Counted from the first letter of the stretch, positions 54,977 to 64,000 are shown. The stretch: 64,000 bases of DNA from Bradyrhizobium sp. SZCCT0153 (GCF_018129995.1 NZ_JAFCKS010000004.1:496001-560000), one strand, 5' to 3'. Notes: generated by a model not told the origin, from the letters alone. Made by a program: numbers and translations.

Positions 54977-55597
54977 TCAATGATTTGGTGTCGCGATCGC
55001 GCGCGGCCATTTGCACGCCGCGGCCATCTTCGCACGCGCCGCGTCCAGCCCGGCGAGGGAGAACGTTCCGTCATGGGCAGCGCCGCCCCGCGGTGAAAGC
55101 AGGACAATGAGGTCCCCGCTGTCTGGAAGCGACTGCAGCAAGCGAACGACGTCTCCTGCGAACGCGACGCCGGGACCGAATGCCGGGATGGCTGCCGCGA
55201 CCTGCACCGCAGGACTATCATTGACGCGATAGGAAATTGCATCGTCACCGTCTCCGCGGGAGATGCCGGGTCCCGCGAGCACTAGCTCCGTCCAGCCGCT
55301 GCGACAGCGGATCGATAATTGCATTAAGGGCTCGCCGGTCCCACCGCGCGACGATGTCGTAGCGGTCGCGATCGGTGAGTAGTCTATTGGGGAGGTCGTC
55401 TGGCTGACGATCCAGTCGTCTTCCGGCGTCAGGCGATGCTGAGGCGCGACGGTACGCGTCAATTTATTCAGACACGCCAGGCGCTCCGCGTGTTCCTTCT
55501 GAAGACAGGAACGGAGCTGCGTCATGGGGTCCTGGGCCAACGCAATGCCGCCTGCACCCCAGAGCGCAACAAGAAGAAGCATCGCGGCCCGTGTCAT
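54977..55597 (-). CDS. VasI/TagO-like secreted protein
   Basis: ATG 55597 overlaps the TAXI stop as ATGA, 206 residues. The signal peptide (MTRAAMLLLVALWGAGGIALA) is followed by a short Cys-containing helix (LRSCLQKEHAERLACLNKL) and WIVSQTTSPIDYSPIA. The C-terminus (GTFSLAGLDAARAKMAAACKW) matches the VasI/TagO family associated with type VI secretion. No other type VI gene is present in the window, so an independent role is likely. Confidence 0.75.
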   Translation of the reverse strand: MTRAAMLLLVALWGAGGIALAQDPMTQLRSCLQKEHAERLACLNKLTRTVAPQHRLTPEDDWIVSQTTSPIDYSPIATATTSSRGGTGEPLMQLSIRCRSGWTELVLAGPGISRGDGDDAISYRVNDSPAVQVAAAIPAFGPGVAFAGDVVRLLQSLPDSGDLIVLLSPRGGAAHDGTFSLAGLDAARAKMAAACKWPRAIATPNH

Positions 55598-56637
55598 TGC
55601 GATGCTTGTGTTGCGCGAGGCTGGCGATTCAGCCACGCCTGCGCCGCAGGGACGCGCGTGAGACCCGGAACCGTTGCGGCGAGGTTGATGGATCTCCACT
55701 TTGGATCGAAACCGGGCCCCTGTAATCTGTCGATCCGGGAGAACAGGTGGTCGATGAAGCGCGCGACGCGCTCGGAGCGATTCGAGTTGGCCGGCCAATT
55801 GAAGGCGACCAGAGCGGTCGGCACCGCGATCGTTGAAACCCGTTCGCCCGGTTTGATCAGATTGGGATAGTCAGCCCCATCGAGGGCGGCAGGAAGATAA
55901 TAGTCCTCGAACTTGCTGTCGTATGTGAGGGGCAGGAACTTGAAACCCGGCTCCCAGCGGCCGCGCACAAAGGCATCCACCGGCTTCGAGGTAATGAAGA
56001 CGACGGCTGCCATCTCGCCCTTGCGCATCTGTTCGAGCGCGATTTGATGCGGAATGAACGTCTTTTCCACCTCGAGATTGAGCCGGCTGAAGATCAGCGG
56101 CCCCGAATAGGCCGCGGCTGTGCCCTGCGTATTGAAGTTGACCTTCTTGCCGGCGAGATCACTCAAGCTCCGAATCTCCGGCCGAACGAAGATGTGCAGC
56201 TCGGACGGGAACAGATTCAGGACATACGCAATCCGTCGCTGGATGTCCGGCACCTGGCTCTTGTATTCCTCGAGCGCGTCGGAGTTGATGATGGCCGCAT
56301 CGATGCCGCGCAAATAGAGCAGGGAATTCAGATTTTCAGTGGCTCCGCGAGTGACGACCGGCAGAACATGCATGTTGTCTCCGTCGTCGACCACACGGGC
56401 GATCTCCGCCGCCAGGCGGATCGGGGCGCCCTCAAGCAGGCCTCCAGCCAGGCCGATCGTCCAGGCGTTCATAGAGATCGCCTCAGGCCTTGGCTGCGGC
56501 GGCTCGGGCCGCGCCAGACGAACCTTGTGAGGCCGATTGTTCTGCGGCCGGGCATCCGCCCAAGGCGGGAGGGCCAGGAGGAATGGTGCAAACGCCGCGA
56601 GCAAGATCAGCCGATGCAATCCAGTAAGCCTTTTCAT
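55594..56637 (-). CDS. TAXI-family TRAP transporter solute-binding protein (orphan)
   Basis: ATG 56637 gives 347 residues. The signal peptide (LHRLILLAAFAPFLLALPPWADA) is followed by the TAXI layout: WTIGLAGGLLEGAPIRLAAEIARVV, then GIDAAIINSDALEEY, FVRPEIRSLSDLAGKKVNFNTQGTAA, and LPLTYDSKFEDYYLPAALDGADYPNLI. These proteins bind carboxylates or glutamate-like ligands for TRAP permeases. No DctQ/DctM genes are nearby, as is common for orphan TAXI proteins in rhizobia. It is translationally coupled to the VasI-like gene. Confidence 0.88.
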   Translation of the reverse strand: MKRLTGLHRLILLAAFAPFLLALPPWADARPQNNRPHKVRLARPEPPQPRPEAISMNAWTIGLAGGLLEGAPIRLAAEIARVVDDGDNMHVLPVVTRGATENLNSLLYLRGIDAAIINSDALEEYKSQVPDIQRRIAYVLNLFPSELHIFVRPEIRSLSDLAGKKVNFNTQGTAAAYSGPLIFSRLNLEVEKTFIPHQIALEQMRKGEMAAVVFITSKPVDAFVRGRWEPGFKFLPLTYDSKFEDYYLPAALDGADYPNLIKPGERVSTIAVPTALVAFNWPANSNRSERVARFIDHLFSRIDRLQGPGFDPKWRSINLAATVPGLTRVPAAQAWLNRQPRATQASQ

Positions 56638-56731
56638 TGCCCAAGGTCCTCTACACATGCCTCATGCGCGTCAGCGCTTTCGGATCTCGATAGCGCGTGG
56701 TCGTTTGGAAAAATGGCCGCACGGGACCGCG

Positions 56732-58423
56732 CTATCGACCCAACGCTTCGAATCGCGCCTTCGCCTCCTCGACTCCTCCGGCTTCGGCCCGCGCATAGAG
56801 ATCACGCGCCTTGCTCGCGTCGCTGTGGGTTCCATAAGTTCCAAAACTGGGAAGCGTCAGCGGATCGTAGGTTTCCGCGAGCACGAACACTGCCTGCGCA
56901 CTGCCCATTCGGGCGACGTGCTCCAGCACGATTCGCGCCGCGCCGATGTCGCCCCGTTCAAGCAGCAAGCTTGCGCGCGCGATCAGCCTCGCTACTTGCA
57001 TCCCTTCGTCAGGATTGACCTGCGCATCGTCTGGGCTGCGCGCCACCATAGCCTGGTCTTGGACTGGCTCATCTTGGGCAGGCCGGTGCTGGAGTGGCCG
57101 TGCCGGCGCCTCGCGCGCGGCCTGGCCGGTGGTAGCGAACTGAGACGCAGCGGTGAGACCTTTCGCCACAAGTGCGCCGTTGTCGTGACGCGCCAATGCA
57201 AGAGTTCTTTCCAGTCCCTCGGCCCGCTCGCGCTCACGCTGCAACAAGCTGCGCAACTCGGCCGAGTCGCGCTCTCTGGCCTGCTTGATCCACACGACTT
57301 CGTCGCTCGCCTTGGACGCCCGCTCGGTCTGCGCGTCGAGCTCGCGGCCTGCTTTAGCAAGATCCCGAGCCAGCTGCTCGACCCGCTCGCGCTCCCGTTG
57401 CTGCGATTGCCCCAGCGAGGCGGTATCGCTCGCCTCCGCCTGTTTGAGCTGTGCCGCTTCCTCGCTGGCTTTGGCGGCTTGAGCTTCGTAGGCGTAGACC
57501 TTGCTGCGTGCCATCGAGAGATCCTGCGCCAGCGCATCGGCTCTCTCGCGCTCCTTCTGCATCGATCGTCTCTGTTCCGCGGCGCCAGCTTTTTCAGCTT
57601 GCGTCAGCCTGGCGACCTCGTCGCTCGCCGCTGCCGCTCGCGCCGTTTGCACATCGATATCGCGTCGCGCGGCTGCGATCACCTGCTCCAGCTGACCGTT
57701 CCGATCCCGCTCCTGTTGCAGGGATTGCTGCAACTCCGCCAAGCCACCTTCCGCTGCCTGCTTCAGCTGGGCGGCCTCGTCGCTCGCCTTTGTCGCGAGT
57801 GCTGTCTGAGTATCGACGTCTCGATGCGCGACTGCAAGCGCCTGCTCGAGCCGGCCGGCCCGGTCGCGCTGCTGTTGCAGGGATTCCTGTAATTCCACGC
57901 GGCCACCTTCCGCCGCCTGCTTCAGCTGGACAACCTCGTCGCTCGTCTTTGCCGCAAGTGCTGTCTGAGCATCGACGTCGCGTCGCGCCGCCGTCAACGC
58001 CTGCTCCAGCTGTTCGGCTCGATCGTGCTCGTGTGCGAGACCTTGCAGGAGCTCGATATCGTGTTTCGCATTGCCGAGTTCGCAGGACAGCGCGTCAGGC
58101 CCGCGCGGCTCCAGTTCCGGAGACTGCTGCGGCTCTCCTCTTTCGGTTGCTGCCGCTTGCGCGAGCCGCATTGAGTCGCGATGGTCGGAAACACTCGCCT
58201 GTCGTGCATCCACGACGTATCGCGCGTGATCGGCGGACGCCTGCACGTCCGGAATGGACGTGATCACGAGCATAGCCGCCGCCAGCCACAGGGGCGCGAA
58301 CCATCCCAGCCCGGACAGGTGTCTTGCCGTCTCCGGCGCGAACAGCGTCTCGTCGCAAGCACGGCGCGACGTATCTGCGACGTCGCAGGTGGTGTTCAAA
58401 TGAAGAATGGCCGTGCGACCCAT
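56732..58423 (-). CDS. Coiled-coil protein with five 53-residue repeats and a Sel1/TPR-like C-terminus
   Basis: The 563-residue frame has one TM at ~40-58 (FAPLWLAAAMLVITSI). Five exact-length 53-residue units cover 135-399, each with a LEQ-like start, a D-x-QT middle, a SDEV/A-x2-LKQA block and an ERD/ERE end, plus a partial sixth. The sequence is Ala/Glu/Gln/Arg-rich and coiled-coil. Residues ~465-555 look Sel1/TPR-like (LIARASLLLERGDIGAARIVLEHVA, ARDLYARAEAGGVEEAKARFEAL). It is probably an inner-membrane-anchored periplasmic rod or scaffold. It is divergent from the EPS export gene. Confidence 0.85.
   Translation of the reverse strand: MGRTAILHLNTTCDVADTSRRACDETLFAPETARHLSGLGWFAPLWLAAAMLVITSIPDVQASADHARYVVDARQASVSDHRDSMRLAQAAATERGEPQQSPELEPRGPDALSCELGNAKHDIELLQGLAHEHDRAEQLEQALTAARRDVDAQTALAAKTSDEVVQLKQAAEGGRVELQESLQQQRDRAGRLEQALAVAHRDVDTQTALATKASDEAAQLKQAAEGGLAELQQSLQQERDRNGQLEQVIAAARRDIDVQTARAAAASDEVARLTQAEKAGAAEQRRSMQKERERADALAQDLSMARSKVYAYEAQAAKASEEAAQLKQAEASDTASLGQSQQRERERVEQLARDLAKAGRELDAQTERASKASDEVVWIKQARERDSAELRSLLQRERERAEGLERTLALARHDNGALVAKGLTAASQFATTGQAAREAPARPLQHRPAQDEPVQDQAMVARSPDDAQVNPDEGMQVARLIARASLLLERGDIGAARIVLEHVARMGSAQAVFVLAETYDPLTLPSFGTYGTHSDASKARDLYARAEAGGVEEAKARFEALGR
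57227..58021 (-). repeat. Five tandem 159-bp coding repeats
   Basis: The five units within the coiled-coil gene keep a constant 53-codon length, while the residues differ, so this is an old duplication series kept in phase. Units 1 and 2 are the most alike. Confidence 0.8.
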
Positions 58424-58693
58424 TTGCAGTGACCCGTCGCATGATGGTGCGGTTCGTTACAGGTGCATCATTATGCGCGCTGCCTATCCGTGATTCCTAT
58501 TACTCGCATGGAGGACCCTCGCTTCCCCCTTTCCCTGCTCAGAAGAGGTACCTCCAGGGATGCCCACAAAGGGTCGTTGTGCCTGTGATCTTCAGAGGCC
58601 ACGATGGGCAGCGTTATCGTACTTGTTGTCCACGTTTGCACTCAGTGACGGATGCGGCGGGATTGCTGCCATCGAAATCGAGAACCATTCACC

Positions 58694-60346
58694 ATGGATG
58701 CCAAGGGAAAATCCGAGCCCGTCATTCGACTGCCCAACGTAGCTTTGCGCAGGGGAAAGAAACCCCTGCTGTTGTTCCTGGGGGCCGTCTCCGGGCTCGC
58801 GCTTCTGGGGGCCGGAGCGGCCAGGAATTGGGAGGCGGTCGAGGTTGCCTCCGGAGCCCTCGTGCAGAAGGTGTCCGCTGCAATCGGTACACAGCAAGAC
58901 CAGCCGGGTCAGGCCATGGCTGAATCCGCCGGCGTGCTCGGAGCTCAGGCGCCGGGCGCAGCGCTGATCGAACGGAGCGCCATCCTTGCCGTCCCCACCA
59001 TGACTGAGCGCCCGAGAACGGTCGGCATGCCGCTGGACGCGCCGGCGGCTGGCCTTTTCGTCGTCGGCGACCGGCTCAAGCTCGCGTTCTACGAGCGCGT
59101 TGACGTCGAGGAAGACAAGTGGGGGCGCTCATCGTCCGCGTCGGCTCTACGCGGCATCCTGCAGCGCCCGGAACTGAGCGGGGAATACGCCGTCGAGGAG
59201 GACGGCAAGATTTCTGTGCCCTTGCTCGGCTCCATTCCGGTCGTCGATCGGTCAGCGCAACAGGTGCAAACCGAGCTGCTGGAGCGATTCGATCAGCTGC
59301 TGGGCCGCAAAGGAATGATCAATATTCTGTCGGTGGAGCGCTCGCCTATTTACGTGCTGGGACCGGTCAAGAATGCGGGCTCGTTCAAATACGTGCCCGG
59401 CATGACGGTCCTTCATGCGATCGCGCTGGCCGGGGGGCTTGATCGGGGTACCAATGAGCCATGGCAAAAGATCGAAGCTGTGCGGGAAATCCAGAGGCGC
59501 AGTGCGGCGGTCGATGCCATGCTGAAGTTATTGGCGCGTGCGGCGGTGCTGAAGGCCGAGCGCGAAGGGACCGAACCAAAGATTCCGCTCCGGCTGCTGG
59601 AATTGGTCGGCTCGACCGAGGCCGCCAATCTCGTCAATGAGCAGAGCGACCGACGCAAGGCCGTCGCTACGGCCCGCAAGAACCGCGAGCACGCCATCCT
59701 GACCGCATTGGATTCGGCCAAGCAGGATGTTGCTGTATACGGGCGCACGGAGGCGCTCGACGAGCTCGTCAAGCTGCGCCAGGATCGCGTCAGCAGCATG
59801 CGGACGCTCGTGGACCGCAACGTTCTCAGCATGACGGTACTCAATCAGGTCCAGAGCGAGTTGACCGACGCCGAGCAACGTCGGCGGGATGCCCTCAATC
59901 AGTACGGGATGGCCAAGCAGCGCCTCGCTTCCATGGAGGCCGAGGCAATGAAGGTCCAGGCCGATGTCAAGAACGATCTGGAGGTCGAGATCGAGACGAT
60001 CGAGCGCCAGATTGCGGACAATGAGCGCGAGTTCAACATCAGCGAAGGCGTGCTTAGCACATTGCCGGCGACCCGTGCCCAGTTTGCGAAGGAGGCGAAC
60101 CGGGTGACCTACGAGGTCGTGCGGCAGACTGCAGCCGGACCGGTCGCCATCGCCTCCGCGGGGATGAGCGTGTTGCTACCTGGTGACCTCGTCAACATCA
60201 TCACGGGCGAAAGCGAGACAAAAGAGCGGGCCGGCGCGCCGGTCGCGACCTCGCCGGCGGGCGAGAGACTGCCGGCCGGGCGTCCCGCCGATCGTGCCGA
60301 TACGACCGGTCGCGCTGTCGCGGACAAGAGGGCCGGTCCGAAGTGA
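58694..60346 (+). CDS. Polysaccharide export protein (ExoF/Wza-like)
   Basis: ATG 58694 gives 550 residues. N-terminal TM (LLLFLGAVSGLALLGAGAA, ~25-45), no lipobox Cys. A poly-export domain (~110-205: LFVVGDRLKLAFYERVDVEEDKWG, GEYAVEEDGKISVPLLGSIPVVDRS) is followed by an SLBB-like segment (IYVLGPVKNAGSFKYVPGMTVLHAIALAGGL). A long coiled coil (~290-450) and a C-terminal SLBB-like end (GPVAIASAGMSVLLPGDLVNI) complete it. The layout is that of ExoF-type periplasmic export proteins. It is coupled to the methyltransferase gene. Confidence 0.9.
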   Translation: MDAKGKSEPVIRLPNVALRRGKKPLLLFLGAVSGLALLGAGAARNWEAVEVASGALVQKVSAAIGTQQDQPGQAMAESAGVLGAQAPGAALIERSAILAVPTMTERPRTVGMPLDAPAAGLFVVGDRLKLAFYERVDVEEDKWGRSSSASALRGILQRPELSGEYAVEEDGKISVPLLGSIPVVDRSAQQVQTELLERFDQLLGRKGMINILSVERSPIYVLGPVKNAGSFKYVPGMTVLHAIALAGGLDRGTNEPWQKIEAVREIQRRSAAVDAMLKLLARAAVLKAEREGTEPKIPLRLLELVGSTEAANLVNEQSDRRKAVATARKNREHAILTALDSAKQDVAVYGRTEALDELVKLRQDRVSSMRTLVDRNVLSMTVLNQVQSELTDAEQRRRDALNQYGMAKQRLASMEAEAMKVQADVKNDLEVEIETIERQIADNEREFNISEGVLSTLPATRAQFAKEANRVTYEVVRQTAAGPVAIASAGMSVLLPGDLVNIITGESETKERAGAPVATSPAGERLPAGRPADRADTTGRAVADKRAGPK

Positions 60347-61269
60347 TGGCGTTCGGGAGATTGAACCGCAAAGGTGATGGGCCTGCTGGCAGCCAAATCG
60401 GATCGGAAGCGCCTGTGTCGACGAAGCTGAAGCCCGACTATAGGGCGATCCAGCGGCGCTTGAAGGACACTCGATCGCCCGAGCGCCTGATCGCGCACTA
60501 CGAACTCGAGCGCCGGCTCGCGGATCGTCTGCGGGCCGCCACCGGCGACGAGCGCTCCCGTCTCTATGCCGAAGTCTATTCGGAACTGTTCAACAGCCTG
60601 CCGGACCATCCGCAAAAAGCCGCCGGCAGCTCGCGGCCGGACCGGGTTGCGAGACAAGTCAGGCTGCTCAAGCCTCTGATGGAGCGCGGCGGCGTGTATC
60701 TGGAGATCGGCGCCGGTGACGCCCTGCTGCCCTACGCGCTGTCCAGCGTCGCCCGTGAGGTGCTCGGCTTGGATGTCACGGATGCTCTTGTGAATTTCCC
60801 CGCCGCTCCGGCGAATTTCCGATTCGTGAAGACCGATGGGGTCGACATTCCGCTCGCGGACAACTCCGTCGATCTGGCGAATTCGGATCAGCTCATGGAG
60901 CATCTGCACGTCGAGGACGCCAAGGACCAGCTCCGGGAGATCCACCGGGTGCTCAGGCGTGGCGGGCGTTATGTGTGTACGACGCCGAGCATCGTTACGG
61001 GGCCGCACGACATTTCTGCGCTCGTCGACGATGTGGCGACGGGCATGCACATGCGCGAATATGACTACCGTTCGCTGCGCGCCCTGATGCTCAGGGCCGG
61101 CTTCCGCCGAGTCGAGTTCCCCCTGGTGACCGCCGGATATCGGCTCGCCACGCCACCCTATCGCCTGATGCGCGGCGTCGAATGGGCTCTGCAACGCCTC
61201 CCGGCGCGTTTGCGGCGCAATCAATTGGCCGGCGTCCTGATGGGCATCACGGCAATTGCAACCAAATAA
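60346..61269 (+). CDS. SAM-dependent methyltransferase (methyltransferase-11-like)
   Basis: ATG 60346 overlaps the export gene stop; 307 residues. After a ~60-residue helical N-terminus, motif I is YLEIGAGDALLPYALS, with acidic VLGLDVTD, FRFVKTDGVDIPLADNSVDLANSDQLMEHLH (motifs II and III) and REIHRVLRRGGRYVCTTPS. It probably modifies a sugar or lipid-linked intermediate. It is convergent with the flippase gene. Confidence 0.88.
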   Translation: MAFGRLNRKGDGPAGSQIGSEAPVSTKLKPDYRAIQRRLKDTRSPERLIAHYELERRLADRLRAATGDERSRLYAEVYSELFNSLPDHPQKAAGSSRPDRVARQVRLLKPLMERGGVYLEIGAGDALLPYALSSVAREVLGLDVTDALVNFPAAPANFRFVKTDGVDIPLADNSVDLANSDQLMEHLHVEDAKDQLREIHRVLRRGGRYVCTTPSIVTGPHDISALVDDVATGMHMREYDYRSLRALMLRAGFRRVEFPLVTAGYRLATPPYRLMRGVEWALQRLPARLRRNQLAGVLMGITAIATK

Positions 61270-61347
61270 TCGCGCGAGACTCAGAACGAGCCTCCGGCGG
61301 CGCCGATCACGATGGTCCGCAGGCATCCAATTTTGCGGATGATGCCC

Positions 61348-62685
61348 CTACACCGTGATCGGAGTTTTCTTGGGGCGGGCCATGCCTTCGCGCACTGAGC
61401 CGGCGGCAGAATCCAGCTTCGTTGCGAAGGCCAACACGAGGGCCGCACACGTCCCCTCGATGCTGACGGCGAGTATCCAGCCCAGAACCAGGCCTTGCAG
61501 TCCGCCAAGTTTTGCGCCAGCGACCGCGAAGCCGATATCCAGCAATCCGCCAAGCGCGAACCAGACAGACGCCTTGCGCATCTTGTCGCCAAGCCGCGCC
61601 AGCGTGCAGCCATGAAACTTGAGCGTAAGTCCCAGAAGGCTGAATCCGAGCAAGCGCATGCTCGAACCGGCGATCTCCGGATAGGCCGGATTGAAGAGCG
61701 CAAGGAGTTGCCGCGAATAGGCGAAGACAACGACGGCGCAGACCAGGGAGAAGAGCAGTGACGCGGTCAGCGACACCAGCAGGTCGTGACCGAATTGTCT
61801 GGAGTTTGCTCTGACCACGGGGAACAGGACTGTGGCCAAGGCTGCCGGAATCAGCGCGGCCATCGAGACCAGCATCCACAAGGTTGCGAAGGCGGCGTTG
61901 ATGGTCGGGGACAGGAGGACCAGCACAAGGTATGGCATGATGATGGCGGGAGCCTGGACGGAGACATCAAGCGCGTAATGGCCGAGCACCTTGCCGCGAA
62001 GAGCATGGAGCAGCCCGAAATCGGGCGCTCCGACGAGGCTACGCGCACCACCTCGAGTCAAGAGATCGAGACCGATCCAGGATGCGAGCAGGCCGACCAC
62101 CCAGGTGAGAAGAATCGCGGCATTGGAGGCAAGTCCGGCGGTGGCGGCAGCGGCGATCAGCATCAGCTTGAGCGTCGAGAACAGCACTTGCCGGACCATC
62201 CTGGCGCCGCTGCGCAGACTGCCTACCAGCGCCTGCTCGAGCACGAAGCTGAGTGCGGTCAGGCTACAGCCAAGGACGAACAGGCAGGCCTCGGACCAGC
62301 CGCCGATCGGGCTGGCCGAGCTGAGTTGTCCTTCGGCGATGACAAACAACAAGGCCAGGCCGAGCGCCAGCGTCGCCGCGATACATGCCGCCGCGGCCGC
62401 AAGCCCGGCCCCTTGGCCGGGATGCCGGACGATTTCGCCGATCAGCAAGGTCCCGACTCCGGCCTCCCCCAGGAGAGCAATGAGGCCCATCACGGACAGA
62501 AGGCCGGAGGCGTTGCCGATCACCTCCGGCGGGAACATCCGCGCGGCGAGCCACCAATAGACAAATCCAAGACCCGCCGACGCTATCGTTCCGATCGCCA
62601 GTGCGCCCGAATTCGTGAAGAGAATCGCGCTCTTTCGAAGCGTCCTGGGTAGGCGCGCGATGAACGTCCATGCGAGCGCTAGCAT
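61348..62685 (-). CDS. Polysaccharide flippase (Wzx-like)
   Basis: ATG 62685 follows GGGAG by seven bases and overlaps the GT4 stop; 445 residues with about twelve TM helices. N-terminus (LRKSAILFTNSGALAIGTIASAGLGFVYWWLAARMFPPEVIG) is of the polysaccharide-export flippase type. It pairs with the GT4 enzyme upstream. It differs clearly from the other flippase at 19137. Confidence 0.86.
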   Translation of the reverse strand: MLALAWTFIARLPRTLRKSAILFTNSGALAIGTIASAGLGFVYWWLAARMFPPEVIGNASGLLSVMGLIALLGEAGVGTLLIGEIVRHPGQGAGLAAAAACIAATLALGLALLFVIAEGQLSSASPIGGWSEACLFVLGCSLTALSFVLEQALVGSLRSGARMVRQVLFSTLKLMLIAAAATAGLASNAAILLTWVVGLLASWIGLDLLTRGGARSLVGAPDFGLLHALRGKVLGHYALDVSVQAPAIIMPYLVLVLLSPTINAAFATLWMLVSMAALIPAALATVLFPVVRANSRQFGHDLLVSLTASLLFSLVCAVVVFAYSRQLLALFNPAYPEIAGSSMRLLGFSLLGLTLKFHGCTLARLGDKMRKASVWFALGGLLDIGFAVAGAKLGGLQGLVLGWILAVSIEGTCAALVLAFATKLDSAAGSVREGMARPKKTPITV

Positions 62686-63953
62686 GATGGCTCTCCCGAA
62701 CATTGCTTTGCCGGCGGCTCGACCCTGCTGGCGGCCGGGCGCAGCACGTCGCGGTAGACCTGCTCGATCCGGGTCACGACCGCACCGGCCTTGAGACGCC
62801 CCACCCGGGCGAGACTTTTCGACTCGAGGTGGGCCAGCAAGGTGCGGTCGTCCAGAAGTGATTGCATCGCGCGGGCCAAGGCTTGCGGGTCGCCCGGCGG
62901 CACGAGAAGGCCCGTTTCGCCGTGATCGACGAGATCCGGCATACCACCGACGTCTGTCGCGACGACGGCTTTGCCGGACGCCATTGCTTCCATGATGACG
63001 GTCGCGCAAGCTTCCGGCCCGACCGAGGGCAGCACGCCGAACAGCGATCTGTGCCATGCATGCATGATGGCGGAATGTGGCCAGTTGTTGAAAACGCGAA
63101 CGTTCGGCGGAAACACGGTTGGCGTATCGGCGACCCGGCGTCCGATCAGGATCAGCGGCGGCGCCCGCTCGAGCCGGGCATAGGCCTTCAGGAGAACGTC
63201 GATGCCCTTGAGCCGCATCATGTCACCGACGAACAGGATGAATCCATTTTTCGGCAGCTCCCGCAGGCAGGGATATTCCGAGCCAAGTACGCCGACATCA
63301 TCGGGCACGAAGTTTGGGATGACCTCGTAGGGCGTGCGGCCTCCGGTGAGACCGGTGTGTCGCGCCACCGCGTGGCTCACCGCGATGAAGCGGTCGACCA
63401 CGCGCCGCGCGACGAAACTTGATGCCCAGTTGCCAAGCGTCGTCGCGGTGGCTTTCACGGCGCCGTAGTGAGCGGTGGCGCAGGGCAGGCACTTCGCGAG
63501 TCGCGGGCCATCGCACAGATGCGTGCCCAGGTGCATGAAGTTCTTCCTGGCGCAGACGAGGCCGTAATCATGGAGCGTCACCACGAGGGGCGCGCCACCG
63601 AGAAGCCTGAGCGGCAGAAAGGAGGCGTAGATCCAGTTATGGGCGTGGACGATGTCCGGCCTCTCCTCTGCGACTAGCCGCTTCAGCGCCAGCAGCAATC
63701 CGGGATCGGGGAAGGGTGGGGCGTGGCGGCGCTCGGAATCGGCGTGGAGATTTGACAGGCGCTGGACTGTGCCGCGCAGGCGACGCACGCGGACTGCGCC
63801 GTCGAACTCAGTCTCTGGTGATCCGGGATGCATGAAGGTCCCGACGCTTACACTATGGCCGCGCTGCGCCAGTGCCCTGCCGAGGTTACGGACGTGTCGC
63901 TCCTCGCCTCCGATCACCGGAGGATAGAATTGCGACAGCAGCAGGATGCGCAT
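62679..63953 (-). CDS. Glycosyltransferase family 4
   Basis: 424 residues. GT-B/GT4 features: LLLSQFYPPVIGGEERHVRNLGRAL, DIVHAHNWIYASFL, VVTLHDYGLVCARKNFM, FVGDMMRLKGIDVLLKAYARL, and E-x7-E in GPEACATVIMEAMASGKAVVATDVGGMPD. The stop is overlapped by the flippase start. It probably adds a sugar to a second polysaccharide or the same EPS. Confidence 0.9.
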   Translation of the reverse strand: MRILLLSQFYPPVIGGEERHVRNLGRALAQRGHSVSVGTFMHPGSPETEFDGAVRVRRLRGTVQRLSNLHADSERRHAPPFPDPGLLLALKRLVAEERPDIVHAHNWIYASFLPLRLLGGAPLVVTLHDYGLVCARKNFMHLGTHLCDGPRLAKCLPCATAHYGAVKATATTLGNWASSFVARRVVDRFIAVSHAVARHTGLTGGRTPYEVIPNFVPDDVGVLGSEYPCLRELPKNGFILFVGDMMRLKGIDVLLKAYARLERAPPLILIGRRVADTPTVFPPNVRVFNNWPHSAIMHAWHRSLFGVLPSVGPEACATVIMEAMASGKAVVATDVGGMPDLVDHGETGLLVPPGDPQALARAMQSLLDDRTLLAHLESKSLARVGRLKAGAVVTRIEQVYRDVLRPAASRVEPPAKQCSGEPSC

Positions 63954-63966
63954 GATCGGCCTCGTT

Positions 63967-64000
63967 TCAGGTGCGCGGCACCAGCGTCGAGACGCTGCGA
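63967..64000 (-). CDS. C-terminus of a further minus-strand gene (partial)
   Basis: Reading back from a TGA at 63967-63969 gives a short open tail (RSVSTLVPRT) running off the window edge. It sits 13 bases upstream of the GT4 start, as expected for an operon neighbour. Too short to identify. Confidence 0.35.
   Translation of the reverse strand, partial: RSVSTLVPRT

Noticed and set aside
54977..55597. Evidence for a type VI secretion system
   Set aside because: Only a VasI/TagO-like protein is present; no sheath, baseplate or ClpV genes are seen.
1..64000. CRISPR arrays, replication origin, prophage
   Set aside because: No spaced short repeats, no replication genes, and no phage structural or integrase genes were seen.

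Overview
The window looks like a chromosomal segment of a Bradyrhizobium-type alphaproteobacterium. Evidence: high G+C, dense short-spaced operons, a peptide-type ABC operon next to a large exopolysaccharide (EPS) locus, coiled-coil/Sel1-like and TAXI periplasmic proteins, and protein similarity by eye to that group. No rRNA or CRISPR was seen, and only a 3' fragment of one tRNA.

Region 1 (1-9069): a divergent GntR/FCD regulator faces a seven-gene uptake and hydrolysis operon: a sulfatase-fold hydrolase with Thr at the nucleophile position, a Tat-exported family 5 solute-binding protein, two permeases, an amidase and two ATPases. Two near-identical 19-bp repeats lie in the shared promoter.

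Region 2 (9484-47937): a Wzx/Wzy-type EPS locus in many short transcription units. It holds an initiating sugar-phosphate transferase, polymerase, flippase, chain-length protein, five glycosyltransferases (GT2 and GT4), three membrane acyltransferases (one fused to an aldo/keto reductase), an FkbM methyltransferase, a radical SAM protein, a type I secretion pair (ABC exporter plus HlyD adaptor), and a nucleotide-sugar set (RfbF, SDR, RfbC, C-methyltransferase, DUF4910-like protein, class III aminotransferase). Three proteins share a ~220-residue domain that I cannot assign to a known family. Eight copies of a 14-bp palindrome, consensus TTGAC-N4-GTCAA, lie in the promoters of this region. A LuxR-type response regulator and a CRP/FNR-family regulator are encoded in the middle of it. 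The CRP/FNR protein has an FNR-like recognition helix and is the obvious candidate to bind the palindromes. The locus therefore looks like a locally controlled EPS and secreted-protein regulon.

Region 3 (47938-53898): a looser accessory stretch with an unknown protein, a cold-shock protein, a small HTH-like protein, a DUF1488-like protein, GalE, a 3' fragment of a tRNA-Lys gene (a likely attachment-site scar), about 1 kb of apparently decayed DNA, and a cupin.

Region 4 (54019-64000): a periplasmic cluster (DsrE-like, VasI/TagO-like, TAXI binding protein, and a coiled-coil protein built of five 53-residue repeats), then a second polysaccharide block with an ExoF/Wza-like export protein, a methyltransferase, a flippase and a GT4 enzyme.

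Family assignments are by reading motifs, not by database search. Start codons were chosen from ribosome-binding sites and overlaps where possible.
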